A stretch of DNA of 64,000 nt from Halopseudomonas xinjiangensis (GCF_900104945.1 NZ_LT629736.1:1054001-1118000), one strand, 5' to 3'. Positions 1 through 10,069 are shown, counted from the first letter of the stretch. Notes: generated from the letters alone by a model not told the origin. Numbers and translations: made by a program.

Positions 1-173
1 GTACCAGCCTGTCTCAGTATGCACGGCAAATCGGGCGCTATGTCAGCCAGGCCACCGAACAGAAACCGTGGCCGTTTCTCGAATGGCCGGCCCCTGACGT
101 GCCAGCCGCGCCGTCACAATCAGACAAGCCCGACGCGCAAGCGACGGCCAGCGACAAGCCACCGCAGCCATGA
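1..173 (+). CDS. DUF4389 domain protein, C-terminal end only
   Basis: The frame is open from the window edge to a TGA at 171-173. It encodes about 56 residues containing LSQYARQIGRYVSQ followed by QKPWPF.EWP, which I recognise as the end of the small DUF4389 membrane-protein family of pseudomonads, followed here by a low-complexity Pro/Ala/Asp tail. The start and the membrane segments lie upstream of the window. Its stop overlaps the ATG of sixA (ATGA), so the two are probably translationally coupled, an arrangement I know from Pseudomonas. The function of DUF4389 proteins is not known to me. Confidence 0.75.
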   Translation, partial: TSLSQYARQIGRYVSQATEQKPWPFLEWPAPDVPAAPSQSDKPDAQATASDKPPQP

Positions 174-655
174 GAATCTGGATACTCCGGCATGGCCAGG
201 CCGAGGCCCGCGCCGCCAGTGATCCGGAAAGGGCCCTGACCGAGGACGGCCGCACCGAAGTCGCCAAGGTCGCGGCCCTGTTGCGCGATCAGCCAATCGA
301 CATGCTGCTGGCGAGTCCGTACCGCCGGGCGCAGCAAACCGCGGAAGTCGTTCGTGATGTGATCGGGTTCACCCGCGGCATTGCAACCGTGCCCTGGCTG
401 ACCCCGGACGATGAACCGTCGCTCTGCGTGGACTTTCTCGCGGAGCGTCCGGAGAGCAATCTTCTGCTGGTCAGCCACCAACCGCTCGTCAGCCAGCTGG
501 TCAGTCTGCTGGTAGAGGGCAACAGGCGCGGCCACTATCCTTTACCGACGGCCGGACTCGCCTGCCTGGATACCGATTTCGTCGCGGCTGGGCTGGCACG
601 TCTCAGCCTGCTGACCAATCCTGCGGACCTTGCCCAGCACAATAAGCTGTGCTGA
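170..655 (+). CDS. sixA: Phosphohistidine phosphatase SixA
   Basis: A 161-residue histidine-phosphatase-superfamily protein, the usual length of SixA. It removes phosphate from phosphohistidine in signalling proteins; in E. coli this means ArcB HPt domains and PTS proteins. The RHG catalytic signature is at residues 7-9 (MRIWILRHGQAE), a second basic motif, SPYRRAQQTA, lies near residue 50, and SHQPLV near residue 104 supplies the second active-site histidine. There is no signal peptide, so it is cytoplasmic. The ATG overlaps the stop of the DUF4389 gene. The C-terminal 20 residues are the least conserved part. The identification rests on the motifs, the size and the DUF4389 neighbour. Confidence 0.88.
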   Translation: MRIWILRHGQAEARAASDPERALTEDGRTEVAKVAALLRDQPIDMLLASPYRRAQQTAEVVRDVIGFTRGIATVPWLTPDDEPSLCVDFLAERPESNLLLVSHQPLVSQLVSLLVEGNRRGHYPLPTAGLACLDTDFVAAGLARLSLLTNPADLAQHNKLC

Positions 656-758
656 CTGTGGCTTGGGCGAGGGTGCTGCGGGTAGGATAGCGGATCACCC
701 AAACGGGTGAGCATGGCTTTATCTGTTGAGAACAAAAACAATACCAAGAGGTCGATGC

Positions 759-2429
759 ATGGCAGAACAGGCCAGGCCGGCGATATCGTCGGCTCTCGAG
801 GCATTTTACCAGCGTGAGCTTGCGCACCCTGACAAGACCTATCTGGTCCAGCCGCTTGGCGATGGATCGGTTGTGTCGTATTCCTGGGCACAAGTAGGAG
901 ACCAGGCGCGGCGTATGGCCGCCTATCTGCGGAGCCTTCAATTCCCGGCGTCCAGTCATATCGCGCTGTTATCGCGCAACTGCGCGCACTGGATTATCGC
1001 TGACCTGGCGATCTGGATGGCTGGGCACGTATCCGTTCCGGTATACCCGACCCTCACGGCTGACTCGGTACGGCAGGTCCTGGAGCACTCGGATTGCCGC
1101 GCTGTTTTTGTCGGCAAGCTGGAGAACTGGCAGCAGCTGCGTGGCGGCCTGCCCGAGCAGCTCCCGTGGATAGCATTGCCGCTTGGTCCGGAGGATGCCC
1201 ACCTGCTGCCCTGGCAGAGCCTGATCGACGCCAATGAACCCTGGACGCAAACGCATCGCGTAGCGCCTACCGATGTCGCGACGATCATCTATACCTCTGG
1301 CACGTCCGGAATCGCGAAAGGCGTCATGCTCAGCTTCGCGAGCATGTACTACGCCGCCAACAATGGTTTGCGGCTGTTCACTATCAGCGAGGATGACCGG
1401 CTGCTGTCCTACCTGCCGCTGAGCAACGTCGCCGAGCGTCAGTTCGTGGAAATCGCCTCGCTATTGTCCGGGCAGACCGTGTATTTCGTGCACAGCGCCC
1501 AGACGTTCGTCGAAGATAACCGACGCGCGCGTCCGACCGTGTTCTTCGGCGTACCGAGGATATGGTTCAAGCTCCAGCAAAGCGTGCTGCAGAAGGTCCC
1601 AGCGGGGCTGTTGAACACAGTGTTGGCGACGCCCCTGCTGGGTCCGCGTGTCGCAAGGCGTGTGCTGGAACGGCTCGGCTTCGACCAGATTCGCTACGCC
1701 GTCAGCGGCGCCGCTCCGATCGACGACCAGCTCCTGCTCTGGTATCACCGCCTCGGCATGAGCCTGGTGGAAATTTATGGCATGACCGAGAACGCCGGCT
1801 ATTCGCATCTGGGCCGACCCAAACGCTTCAAGAGCGGTTGGATCGGTCTGCCGAATCCCGGAGTAGAGTGCCGCCTGTCCGGGGATGGAGAACTTCTGGT
1901 CCGCAGCCCGGCGAATATGCTCGGCTATTACAAGGATCCGGTCCGGACGGCGGAAACGCTCGATGAACATGGTTTTCTTCACACCGGCGATTGCGGTGCA
2001 ATCGACAACGAAGGCTTCCTGCGCATCACCGGTCGTCGGAAGGACACCTTCAAGACCAGCAAGGGTCGCTACGTCGCGCCAGCGCCGATCGAAAAACGTC
2101 TACACGCCCACCCTTATATCGAGCAGGCGTGCGTCGTCGGCACGCAACTGCCGCAACCCATCGCACTCATACAGCTGTCTTCCGCGTCGATCGAGGGTGT
2201 CAGCCCGGTACGCGTCGAAGAATCGCTGTCAGCGGCACTGCTCGAACTGAACGGTCAGCTCAATCGGCAGGAACAGCTGGCTTGCGTAGTGGTGATATCC
2301 GACGCCTGGACCGTTGAGAACGGCTTCCTCACGCCCACGCTGAAGCTCAAGCGTCACGTAGTCGAGGCGACCTATCAGGATCAGCTGGAGTATTGGTCGG
2401 TGAGCGGTCGTACGGTAGTCGTGCAGTAA
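759..2429 (+). CDS. Long-chain acyl-CoA synthetase-like AMP-binding enzyme
   Basis: A 556-residue member of the ANL adenylating superfamily that should activate a carboxylate as acyl-AMP and then as the CoA thioester. The P-loop-like AMP motif YTSGTSGIAKG starts at residue 178, EIYGMTEN follows near residue 340, and HTGDCGAID and GRRKDTFKTSKGRYVAP near 410-440 carry the hinge and core motifs. The sequence resembles the long-chain fatty acyl-CoA synthetase branch (FACL/FadD15 type) more than acetyl-CoA synthetase. I chose the ATG at 759, with AAGAG at 746-750 in front, over an upstream in-frame ATG at 726 that lacks a ribosome site. The substrate cannot be read from the sequence. The next gene is an alpha/beta hydrolase, as I remember for related pseudomonads. 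Confidence 0.85.
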   Translation: MAEQARPAISSALEAFYQRELAHPDKTYLVQPLGDGSVVSYSWAQVGDQARRMAAYLRSLQFPASSHIALLSRNCAHWIIADLAIWMAGHVSVPVYPTLTADSVRQVLEHSDCRAVFVGKLENWQQLRGGLPEQLPWIALPLGPEDAHLLPWQSLIDANEPWTQTHRVAPTDVATIIYTSGTSGIAKGVMLSFASMYYAANNGLRLFTISEDDRLLSYLPLSNVAERQFVEIASLLSGQTVYFVHSAQTFVEDNRRARPTVFFGVPRIWFKLQQSVLQKVPAGLLNTVLATPLLGPRVARRVLERLGFDQIRYAVSGAAPIDDQLLLWYHRLGMSLVEIYGMTENAGYSHLGRPKRFKSGWIGLPNPGVECRLSGDGELLVRSPANMLGYYKDPVRTAETLDEHGFLHTGDCGAIDNEGFLRITGRRKDTFKTSKGRYVAPAPIEKRLHAHPYIEQACVVGTQLPQPIALIQLSSASIEGVSPVRVEESLSAALLELNGQLNRQEQLACVVVISDAWTVENGFLTPTLKLKRHVVEATYQDQLEYWSVSGRTVVVQ

Positions 2430-2532
2430 GGGATCGACACTTATGCCGCTGCATTCACGGCGCCGGCCGTTGCTTGTCGCGCCTGGCCCCGCGCCGTAGA
2501 TTGCCAGCCTGACGAGTTCCAAACACAGGTTG

Positions 2533-3402
2533 ATGACGATGGATTCAAACAGTCACGAGGTACGGTTTTCGTTGCCATCCATGGAGGTGGCAGCAAAGGT
2601 CTGGGGCGATCCGCAGGGCATCCCTGTGATCGGTTTGCATGGCTGGTTGGACAATGCAGCGACCTTCGACCTGATCGCGCCTCGCCTGAAAGGCGTTCAC
2701 CTGGTCGCGCTGGATCTTGCCGGGCACGGGCTTTCAGGACATCTGGCGGCAGGCGGCTACAGCCTCTGGCAGCAGGCGGCGACGGTGTTGCAGGTAGCCG
2801 AAGACCTGGGTTGGGAACGCTTCGCGCTGTTCGGTCACTCGATGGGCGCCATCATCAGCGGTATCCTCACCGGCAGCCTCCCGGACCGCATAATCGGCGC
2901 GGCGATGATCGACGGTCTGCTGCCCTTCACATCAGAGGCTGACGATGCGCCGAAACAGATGGCACGCTTCTTCGAAGCGAGTCTGTCGGTGGGTAACAAG
3001 CGCAAGCCGGTCTACCCGGATGTCGACAAGGCAATCCGTGCACGCATGCTCGGCGGCAACACGTCCCTTTCACGCCAGGCAGCCACGTGTCTGGTCGAGC
3101 GCGGGCTGATGCCCCACGATGGCGGCTGGACCTGGCGAACCGATCCACAATTGATGCTGCCGTCACCGCTGCGCTTCACAAGCCGCCATGCAGAAGCCTT
3201 CATCGAAGCCATTCGCAGCCCGACCTGCGTGATTCTGGCCAACCAGGGCGTTATGCATAAACACCCTCAGGTTCTGGACCGCATAGAGCGCTTCGAACAC
3301 ATCCAGCGGCATCACATCGACGGCGGCCATCACCTGCATCTCGAAGAGCAGGCGCCCGAAGTCGCAACCATTCTTGACAATTTCTACCGCTCGCTGGCTT
3401 GA
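2533..3402 (+). CDS. Alpha/beta hydrolase
   Basis: About 289 residues with the alpha/beta-hydrolase fold. The oxyanion region LHGWLDNAATF is near residue 35, the nucleophile elbow GHSMG has Ser103, and the final histidine is in DGGHHLHLE near residue 265. Probably a cytoplasmic esterase, thioesterase or lipase-like enzyme; the substrate is unknown. Translation could start at TTG 2530, ATG 2533 or ATG 2539. An AGG at 2527-2529 fits the 2539 start about as well, so the N-terminus is uncertain by a few residues. It lies about 100 bases downstream of the acyl-CoA synthetase on the same strand, which suggests but does not prove a shared lipid role. Confidence 0.82.
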   Translation: MTMDSNSHEVRFSLPSMEVAAKVWGDPQGIPVIGLHGWLDNAATFDLIAPRLKGVHLVALDLAGHGLSGHLAAGGYSLWQQAATVLQVAEDLGWERFALFGHSMGAIISGILTGSLPDRIIGAAMIDGLLPFTSEADDAPKQMARFFEASLSVGNKRKPVYPDVDKAIRARMLGGNTSLSRQAATCLVERGLMPHDGGWTWRTDPQLMLPSPLRFTSRHAEAFIEAIRSPTCVILANQGVMHKHPQVLDRIERFEHIQRHHIDGGHHLHLEEQAPEVATILDNFYRSLA

Positions 3403-3514
3403 CCCGGTGCGGTTGCTGGGCAAGGCTGTGTGCTGTGCGCCAGAATCGCGGTGCAGGGTCGGTCCTGATTATCGGCGGCCGGCAGCGCGATTTGGCATCC
3501 ACCAAGGAGAGTCA

Positions 3515-4345
3515 ATGCCATCGCAAAGTCGAGTAGCCCGGCTGATCATCAGTCTGGGTGTACTGCTGGCAACAGTCCCGGCCCTGGCCGCCGAGGAGTC
3601 CGCAACCCTGGTCATCGAACCCTTTCCGCGCGCCGAGCTGGTCGAACGCCGCCAACTGGACAATGCCGACCATGGCGTGGTCCTCGGCAATATCCGCCGT
3701 ATCAACAATCAGCTGCGCGCCGAGCAGGAGGTACGGGCGGTGGGTGATCTGTTGCGCATGACCTGGCGTATTCCGGAAGGACACAGCGCTTCGGAAGCCT
3801 TTTTGCATGCCAAGCAGCAGTTGCTGGATCAGCCGCACACGATGCTGTACTTCTGCGAGGCGCGGGAATGCGGCAGCAGCAGCCTCTGGGCGAACCAGGT
3901 GTTTGGTTTTTCGCGCCTGTATGGACCAGAAGAAAATCAGGCATACGTTGCGATTCGGCTGGACAGCGAGCCGCAGCGTTTCGTAAGTCTCTACTCGATC
4001 ACCCGTGGAAACCGAAAGGTCTATCTGCACATGGATCAGTTCACACCTGAGGACCCGGTGCAGACGCCCTTGTACCCAACGCCATCGACCCTCATCAAGG
4101 TCCTGCGCACCGATGGCGAGCTGCAGTTGCCCGAACTGGACGTGAGCGATGGTGACCGGGCTGACACCCGCACCTGGCTGGAGCTGCTCAACCGCATGCT
4201 GCGGTCCGATACGCGCCTGAGAGTGGCGCTGCACGGAGAGGACGCAGGCGCCGTCGCGCAGACATTGCGAGACCTGGGCCTGCGCGGTGACCGCGTGGAG
4301 ATCGGCAATACCGAAGAGGCTGGATTGAGGGTGGAACGTCTTTGA
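3515..4345 (+). CDS. Exported DUF4892 family protein
   Basis: A 276-residue protein with a clear Sec signal peptide (MPSQSRVARLIISLGVLLATVPALA, cleavage before AEE), so periplasmic or outer-membrane associated. The remainder matches what I remember as DUF4892: an N-terminal half with WRIPEGHSASEAF and CEARECGSSSLWANQVF (a possible Cys pair), then a C-terminal segment (LLNRMLRSDTRLRVALHG...) that looks like an OmpA-type alpha/beta fold. The ATG at 3515 has a good ribosome site, AAGGAGA at 3504-3510; an in-frame extension back to 3374 overlaps the hydrolase and would hide the signal peptide. The function is unknown. Its stop lies 4 bases from the convergent stop of the acylase gene. Confidence 0.75.
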   Translation: MPSQSRVARLIISLGVLLATVPALAAEESATLVIEPFPRAELVERRQLDNADHGVVLGNIRRINNQLRAEQEVRAVGDLLRMTWRIPEGHSASEAFLHAKQQLLDQPHTMLYFCEARECGSSSLWANQVFGFSRLYGPEENQAYVAIRLDSEPQRFVSLYSITRGNRKVYLHMDQFTPEDPVQTPLYPTPSTLIKVLRTDGELQLPELDVSDGDRADTRTWLELLNRMLRSDTRLRVALHGEDAGAVAQTLRDLGLRGDRVEIGNTEEAGLRVERL

Positions 4346-4349
4346 GTGG

Positions 4350-6776
4350 TTAGCGTGGACGCCGCCGTGCGGGGATTAACTCCAGTCGATCGGGCAGGGC
4401 TTCGATTGCCCGCCAGTCGAACAGCTCGGCGCGGTAACGTCCTTCATTGAAGGCTTCTGCCTGATCCTTGTAATGCCTGTCCGACGGGTTACCCGACTGG
4501 CCGAGCGGGTTGATGCCCAGCCCCGCTTCCATATCTGCCAGATCGATCAGGCGCCGCGTAGATGGGCCGGCCTCGACGCGGTAGGCAGTGCCGCCCAAGG
4601 CGAAGCGCATGTTGTTCAGCGTTTCTCTGCCCCCATCGACCGGCACCGGAGCGGTGCTTAGGCGATCGGCGAAGGGCAGTTTGCCGTCGAGCGGGTGCTT
4701 ATGCTGCAGATACGCAATCTTCTCCCAGCGCCACTGCTCGGGCTCGGTGCCCAGCTGGCTCGCCAGCGACTCGATGGTCTCTACCCAGGCGTATTCGATG
4801 GCCGCCTGCCGGCCGTCGCGGGTCGGCTGCTCCCGGTTGTCCCACCAGGGTGAAGCGGGGGTCCAGAACAGCTGCGCCAGGGTTTTTTGCGCCATGTTGG
4901 TGTTCTGGAAAAATTCGTAACGCGGTCCTAGTTCGTCGGCGAACAGGGCCCGCATGAGATTCTCCTCCCAGCGCTGGAATATGGTCGCACCGATGCTGTC
5001 GCGGTCGAACGCGCCGTCCCACTGCGCAAGTAACCCCCTGGCCTGGGCGGCGGGACCGCGCAATTCGGCGTTTAGCAGATCGTCACGTAGCAGGGGCAGC
5101 GCCTCGGTGACCATCGCCTGCGCCTGGGGCCGCCGACTATCCATCTGCATCGCCTTGAAATCGAGCAGATTCAGCGGCCGTTCGACATCCAGCAGCTCAC
5201 CGATGCGATTGGCCCGGTCGGTAGGTGCATAGTAGCCCGGCAATACGCGCCTGGGATTGTCTGCTTCGGGCGGGTTGTTGGCACTCCACACCTGGCCTCG
5301 GCGCGGATTGATCTCCCGGGGGTTGGCGCTAAATGGCTGATAGCCCATGAATTCGTCGCGCTCCGCGGCGCCATTCAACAGCGCGAAACCGTTGTTGCTG
5401 TTGGGCCAGCGCTTGATGCGTCCGGCTGCCCATTTGGCGATATTGTCTTCGACGTCCGCATAGATGACGTTGAGCCCCGGCGACCAGTGTTTGGCCGCGG
5501 CTTCCTCGAACTCGGCCATGCTGGTCGCCCGCGAGAAACCGTAAAAAGCTTCGGTCGAATCGCTCTGCGGGTCGAGGAAAGTCCAGAACAGGCTCACTGG
5601 TCTGCGGTCGATCTCCTGCTGCAGTCCGCCGGGTTGATCGTTGATGATCGGGCCGCGTCGGGAGCTGAACATACGTACCAGCCGGTCTTCCTGGCCGCGT
5701 ATACGGATGACTTCCTCGTGCTGCTCCAGCTCGCGCCAACGATTGCGATCCCATACCTGCCGCGGGTTGTCCGGGTTGACCCGCTCACGATAGAAATCAA
5801 CCTCGTCATTCATCAGCATGGTCAGGCCCCAGCTGTGATGCCGGGTATGCCCCAGCAGCGGGAAGGGCAGGCCGGCGAGGAAGTGGCCATATACCTCATG
5901 CTCGGGCGTGCGGATGTGTGCCTCGTACCAGACCGCCGGCACGGCGAAGCCGATGTGAGGATCGTTGGCCAGCATGGGCTTGCCGCTCTGGCTACGGCGG
6001 CCATCGACTGCCCAGGCATTGCTGCCGAGGAACTGGCCGGCCGGCAACGCATGTTCGACCGCAGCCAGCTGTTCGAGCAATGGATCGAGGGTGGAGACCT
6101 GCCCCGTCGGAGCAGGCTTCGGACGGTTCGCCGGCCAGCCTGGGACCAGGTCGCGCAGATGACGCTCGCCGAGCGTACCGCGCACATGATCGACCAGCGC
6201 ATCGGTCTTGAAGGCCTCGGCAAATGAATAGGCCATGTAGCCCATGACGTGCGCGATGTCCGCCAGGCTGAAGTAATCCGGGTGAGCCAGCAGCAGGCGA
6301 TATTCCAGCGGCACGTTGCCTTGTTCGATGTATTGATTGATGCCGTCCTGGTAGGCCAGGATCAGCTTTACATGGGCTGCGTCCGGCTGGCTCTCAAGAC
6401 GCTCGGCATAGGCTCGTGCATAACGGCTGATGCCGAGCGTGCGGAAAAAGCGGTCGGTAGCGTAGGATTCTTCGCCGAACAGCTCGGAAAGCCGGCCGGC
6501 GCCGATCCGGCGCAGAATATCCATCTGAAACAGGCGGTCCTGCGCATGGACGTAACCCAGCGCCCGGTAGGCGTCGGCGTCGTTGCCGGCGTCGATGTGC
6601 GGAATTCCCCAGGCGTCGTAGTGCACGGTCACCGGCTGCGTCAGTCCGGATAGCCCCAGTTCGCCGGAGCGTTGCGCCTGGGTTTGACGATAGGCCCACC
6701 AGCCCGCCGCGGCGATCAGTGCAACAATCAGCAGAAGCAGTGCAGTGAGTTTGAGCAGGGATCGGCGCTGGATCAC
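4350..6776 (-). CDS. Penicillin acylase family Ntn hydrolase (acyl-homoserine-lactone or amide acylase-like)
   Basis: About 808 residues, the length of the penicillin/AHL acylase family. An N-terminal hydrophobic stretch (residues 7-27) serves as signal or anchor, then comes the alpha chain with GIPHIDAGNDADAYRALGYVHAQDRLFQM. The self-cleavage site is GSNAWAVDGRR, making Ser252 the nucleophile of the mature beta chain, followed by NDPHIGF. In pseudomonads this family includes QuiP, PvdQ and HacB, which act in the periplasm on acyl-homoserine lactones or siderophore precursors. I cannot say which of these it matches, or whether it is a general amidase. I chose the GTG at 6776, with AAGG upstream; longer frames run into the divergent patatin gene. 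Its 3' end nearly touches that of the DUF4892 gene. Confidence 0.85.
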   Translation of the reverse strand: MIQRRSLLKLTALLLLIVALIAAAGWWAYRQTQAQRSGELGLSGLTQPVTVHYDAWGIPHIDAGNDADAYRALGYVHAQDRLFQMDILRRIGAGRLSELFGEESYATDRFFRTLGISRYARAYAERLESQPDAAHVKLILAYQDGINQYIEQGNVPLEYRLLLAHPDYFSLADIAHVMGYMAYSFAEAFKTDALVDHVRGTLGERHLRDLVPGWPANRPKPAPTGQVSTLDPLLEQLAAVEHALPAGQFLGSNAWAVDGRRSQSGKPMLANDPHIGFAVPAVWYEAHIRTPEHEVYGHFLAGLPFPLLGHTRHHSWGLTMLMNDEVDFYRERVNPDNPRQVWDRNRWRELEQHEEVIRIRGQEDRLVRMFSSRRGPIINDQPGGLQQEIDRRPVSLFWTFLDPQSDSTEAFYGFSRATSMAEFEEAAAKHWSPGLNVIYADVEDNIAKWAAGRIKRWPNSNNGFALLNGAAERDEFMGYQPFSANPREINPRRGQVWSANNPPEADNPRRVLPGYYAPTDRANRIGELLDVERPLNLLDFKAMQMDSRRPQAQAMVTEALPLLRDDLLNAELRGPAAQARGLLAQWDGAFDRDSIGATIFQRWEENLMRALFADELGPRYEFFQNTNMAQKTLAQLFWTPASPWWDNREQPTRDGRQAAIEYAWVETIESLASQLGTEPEQWRWEKIAYLQHKHPLDGKLPFADRLSTAPVPVDGGRETLNNMRFALGGTAYRVEAGPSTRRLIDLADMEAGLGINPLGQSGNPSDRHYKDQAEAFNEGRYRAELFDWRAIEALPDRLELIPARRRPR

Positions 6777-6862
6777 AGGGTGCCTTGTATTAACGCAGAT
6801 GAAGCCGGCATCATGCTGAGAGAGCCAATCGGCGTCAATCGGGATTCGCAAGGGAAGGGCAA

Positions 6863-7864
6863 ATGGGAAAAAGCGTTGCGCTGGTGCTGGGCAGTGGCGG
6901 TGCCCGCGGGTATGCACATATCGGTGCGATTGCGGAAATCGAACGACGTGGCTATCAGATCGAATGTATCGCCGGCTGCTCCATGGGCGCCGTAGTAGGG
7001 GGTATTTACGCCGCTGGCGGGCTGGATGCCTACCGGGACTGGGTCTCCGGCTTGGACTATCTCGACGTGCTGCGGCTGTTGGATATCGGCTTTGGCAACC
7101 TCGGAGCGATACGCGGCGAAAAGGTCTTTGGACGCATCCGGGAAATCCTCGGTGAGGTGCAGATCGAAGATCTGCCGATCTCCTTCACCGCGGTGGCGAC
7201 AGACCTGACCAACCAGCAGGAGGTCTGGTTTCAGCAGGGCTGCCTCCACCAGGCCATGCGTGCCTCGGCGGCAATCCCTAGCCTGTTCGCGCCGCTGCGC
7301 CAGGGCACTCGCGTGTTGGTGGACGGCGGGTTGCTCAATCCGTTGCCGATCGTGCCGGTGGTCTCGTCACACTGCGATCTGATCATGGCGGTCAATCTCA
7401 ACGGGGTGCACACCAACGGCTACGCCATGCCGATCATCGAGCGCCCTGCGCCGATTCGTCAGCAGTGGGACCAACTGTTGGAGAACCTGAGTCCCCGCAG
7501 CTGGCTGGGACGCCGCGAAGCAGGCGAGGCGGATGTACTTGAACCGCTGCTCAGCGCCGAGGTGGAGGCGCCGGCGGAAGCCGCCGCCAAGCGACGCCGC
7601 GACGAGTCCGCACCGGTGGAAGTAGAGGAACATGTCGGCCCGGCGAGCATGCTGGATCTGGTCAACCTGTCGTTCGAAACCATGCAGGCCTCATTGACCC
7701 AGTACAAGATCGCAGGCTATCCGCCGGATCTGGTGATCGATATCCCCAAACGGCTGAGCCGCTTTTTCGACTTCCATCGCGCCCCGGAACTGATCGAGCT
7801 CGGGCGCCTGGTCGCCAGCGACACCCTGGATCGGTTCGAGGGCCGCCAGTCGCCCCGCTCGTAG
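6863..7864 (+). CDS. Patatin-like phospholipase family protein (RssA-like)
   Basis: A 333-residue patatin-domain serine hydrolase. The oxyanion motif GSGGARG is at residues 10-16, the nucleophile elbow GCSMG has Ser40, and the catalytic Asp lies in DGG at 154-156, so the Ser-Asp dyad is complete. The core is about 190 residues. The C-terminal half holds a charged, Ala/Glu/Arg-rich stretch (about 215-255) and a helical tail. The ATG at 6863 has AAGGG/GAAGGG upstream. It is divergent from the acylase gene and precedes selD by 55 bases, the same neighbourhood I remember in P. aeruginosa. Probably a cytoplasmic or peripheral-membrane lipid acyl hydrolase. Confidence 0.87.
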   Translation: MGKSVALVLGSGGARGYAHIGAIAEIERRGYQIECIAGCSMGAVVGGIYAAGGLDAYRDWVSGLDYLDVLRLLDIGFGNLGAIRGEKVFGRIREILGEVQIEDLPISFTAVATDLTNQQEVWFQQGCLHQAMRASAAIPSLFAPLRQGTRVLVDGGLLNPLPIVPVVSSHCDLIMAVNLNGVHTNGYAMPIIERPAPIRQQWDQLLENLSPRSWLGRREAGEADVLEPLLSAEVEAPAEAAAKRRRDESAPVEVEEHVGPASMLDLVNLSFETMQASLTQYKIAGYPPDLVIDIPKRLSRFFDFHRAPELIELGRLVASDTLDRFEGRQSPRS

Positions 7865-7884
7865 GCCGGCATGGCGCAGCCTGC

Positions 7885-7890
7885 TAGAAT
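7885..7890 (+). promoter_or_regulatory. -10-like TAGAAT box upstream of selD
   Basis: TAGAAT lies 30 bases upstream of the selD ATG. The same hexamer, preceded by T or C and followed by G, stands about 30-36 bases before prmB and cvpA. No convincing -35 element is visible. Confidence 0.3.
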
Positions 7891-7919
7891 GCACGGCTGG
7901 TTTACATCGAGAGGACGGC

Positions 7920-8957
7920 ATGACAGAGCAGATCAGACTCACCGAATACAGCCATGGCGCCGGCTGCGGCTGCAAGATTGCGCCGAAGGTGCTCGACGAG
8001 ATTCTCGCGGTGGGTCAGCCGGCCCCGTCGTTTGGCCAGCTCTGGGTTGGCAACGACAGTCGTGACGATGCGGCGGTATTCGGGCTGGACGACGAACAGG
8101 GCATCATCAGCACCACCGACTTCTTCATGCCCATCGTCGACGATGCCTTCGACTTCGGCCGCATCGCTGCGACCAATGCCATCAGTGATATATACGCGAT
8201 GGGCGGCACGCCGATGATGGCAATCGCCATTCTCGGATGGCCGGTTAACGCGTTGCCGGCGGCGCTGGCGGGGGAAGTGGTGGCCGGTGCTCGTTCGGTA
8301 TGCACCGAAGCAGGCATGCCGCTCGCCGGCGGGCACTCCATCGACGCACCCGAACCGATCTTCGGCCTGGCGGTGACCGGCCAGGTGCGTCGTGCTCAGC
8401 TCAAGCGCAACGATACTGCCCGGACCGGCGCACGCCTGTATCTGACCAAGCCGCTGGGTATCGGCATCCTCACAACCGCTGAAAAGCAGAAGAAACTCCG
8501 CCCGGAGGATATCGGCGTCGCCCGCGACCTGATGTGTCAGCTCAATCGTATCGGAGCCCGGTTCGCCACCCTCGAAGGCGTCCAGGCGATGACCGACGTG
8601 ACCGGCTTCGGCCTGCTCGGGCATCTGGTAGAGATGGCCGAAGGCTCGAAGGTCAAGGCTCGTGTCGAGTACGCGAAGGTACCGCGGCTCGCCAGTGCCG
8701 AGCACTACTTGGCAGCCGGCTGCGTGCCCGGCGGTACTGGGCGAAACTTCGCGAGTTATGGACACAAGGTGGCCGAACTGCCCGAAGCCTGGCGTCACCT
8801 GCTGTGCGATCCGCAGACCAGCGGCGGTTTGCTGGTGGCCGTTGATCCGGCGCATGAGGCACGTTTCCTCGATCTAGCAGTGGCTAAGGGGCTGCATCTG
8901 ACTGCGATCGGCGAATGCCTGCCGGCCGACGGCGGCGCCTGGGTCGAGGTTGTCTGA
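7920..8957 (+). CDS. selD: Selenide, water dikinase (selenophosphate synthetase)
   Basis: 345 residues, closely matching E. coli SelD along the whole length. It makes monoselenophosphate from selenide and ATP, the selenium donor for selenocysteine and for tRNA 2-selenouridine. The active-site loop HGAGCGCK carries the catalytic Cys16 and Lys19, so this is the Cys form rather than the Sec form. [34 protein letters not shown] and [19 protein letters not shown] are the metal and ATP-binding blocks, and [11 protein letters not shown] lies near the C-terminus. The stop overlaps the start of mnmH, which uses the product. selA and selB do not occur in this window. Confidence 0.97.
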   Translation: MTEQIRLTEYSHGAGCGCKIAPKVLDEILAVGQPAPSFGQLWVGNDSRDDAAVFGLDDEQGIISTTDFFMPIVDDAFDFGRIAATNAISDIYAMGGTPMMAIAILGWPVNALPAALAGEVVAGARSVCTEAGMPLAGGHSIDAPEPIFGLAVTGQVRRAQLKRNDTARTGARLYLTKPLGIGILTTAEKQKKLRPEDIGVARDLMCQLNRIGARFATLEGVQAMTDVTGFGLLGHLVEMAEGSKVKARVEYAKVPRLASAEHYLAAGCVPGGTGRNFASYGHKVAELPEAWRHLLCDPQTSGGLLVAVDPAHEARFLDLAVAKGLHLTAIGECLPADGGAWVEVV

Positions 8958-10069
8958 TGCGGGACAACACAGAGGATTTTCGTCAGCTGTTTCTTTCCGG
9001 CGCCCCTCTGATGGACGTCCGGGCTCCCATCGAATTTTCCAAGGGCGCGTTTCCTAGCACCGTGAATCGTCCGCTGATGAACGACGGGGAGCGGCAGAAA
9101 GTTGGTACTTGCTACAAGGAGCATGGTCAGCAAGCTGCCATTGCGCTGGGTAATGAACTCGTTCGAGGCAAGACCAAACAGCAGCGTATCGATGAATGGA
9201 AGACCTTCGCCGAAGCTAATCCTGACGGCTATCTCTATTGTTTTCGCGGCGGGCTGCGCTCGCAGATCGTTCAGCAGTGGCTGAGTGAGGCGGGCGTGGA
9301 GTATCCGCGGGTGATCGGTGGCTACAAGGCCATGCGCCGGTTTCTCATCGATTCTCTGGAGCGCGCCATAACCGACAGCCGCTTGATGCTCGTCGCTGGC
9401 TTGACCGGCACCGGCAAGACCGAGGTCATCGCCGCGCTCGACAACAGCCTCGATCTGGAAGGGCACGCGCATCATCGCGGCTCGAGCTTCGGGCGACATG
9501 CTACGCCTCAGCCTGGGCAGATCGATTTCGAGAATCGCCTGGCGATTGAAGCGCTGCAGGTAGTGGAAGCCGGCCACCGTACGCTGGTGCTCGAAGATGA
9601 AGGACGCATCGTGGGTAGCTGCTCGGTGCCGGTCGAGCTCTTTCGTCAGATGCAGACGGCACCGCTGGTATGGCTGGATGATAGTTTCGACAACCGTGTC
9701 AGTCGCATTCTCAAGGACTACGTCATCGACATGCAGGCCGAGTTCGCCGAACTCTACCCGCAGGAGCCGGACAAGGCTTTCGCCGCGCTCTCCGAGCATC
9801 TGCTTGGCAGCCTTCTGCGCATCCGTAAACGTCTCGGCGGCGAGCGTCACCAGCAACTGGAAGCGCTCATGCAGTCGGCGCTCGACGTGCATCAGCGGAC
9901 CGGAGACGTGCAGGAGCATCGATCCTGGATCGCCGCGCTGCTGGAGCACTATTACGACCCGATGTACGCCTATCAGCGCTCCGGGAAAGAAGAGCGAGTT
10001 GTATTCAGCGGCACGCAACATGAGGTCGTCGAGTATCTGCGTGCGCAGAGCAGCGTTGCTCGGCAATAG
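8957..10069 (+). CDS. mnmH: tRNA 2-selenouridine synthase
   Basis: 370 residues with an N-terminal rhodanese domain, whose catalytic Cys95 is in [12 protein letters not shown], and a C-terminal P-loop domain (GLTGTGKT at 148-155). The enzyme (also called SelU or YbbB) converts 2-thiouridine at the wobble position of Lys, Glu and Gln tRNAs to 2-selenouridine through a geranylated intermediate, using selenophosphate from SelD. The ATG at 8957 overlaps the selD TGA (8955-8957), so the pair is translationally coupled. A longer frame from 8915 would overlap selD by 43 bases and lacks a ribosome site. Confidence 0.95.
   Translation: MRDNTEDFRQLFLSGAPLMDVRAPIEFSKGAFPSTVNRPLMNDGERQKVGTCYKEHGQQAAIALGNELVRGKTKQQRIDEWKTFAEANPDGYLYCFRGGLRSQIVQQWLSEAGVEYPRVIGGYKAMRRFLIDSLERAITDSRLMLVAGLTGTGKTEVIAALDNSLDLEGHAHHRGSSFGRHATPQPGQIDFENRLAIEALQVVEAGHRTLVLEDEGRIVGSCSVPVELFRQMQTAPLVWLDDSFDNRVSRILKDYVIDMQAEFAELYPQEPDKAFAALSEHLLGSLLRIRKRLGGERHQQLEALMQSALDVHQRTGDVQEHRSWIAALLEHYYDPMYAYQRSGKEERVVFSGTQHEVVEYLRAQSSVARQ

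Noticed and set aside
5487..6227. 246-residue plus-strand open frame opposite the acylase
   Set aside because: Shadow frame; the opposite strand has complete Ntn-acylase motifs.
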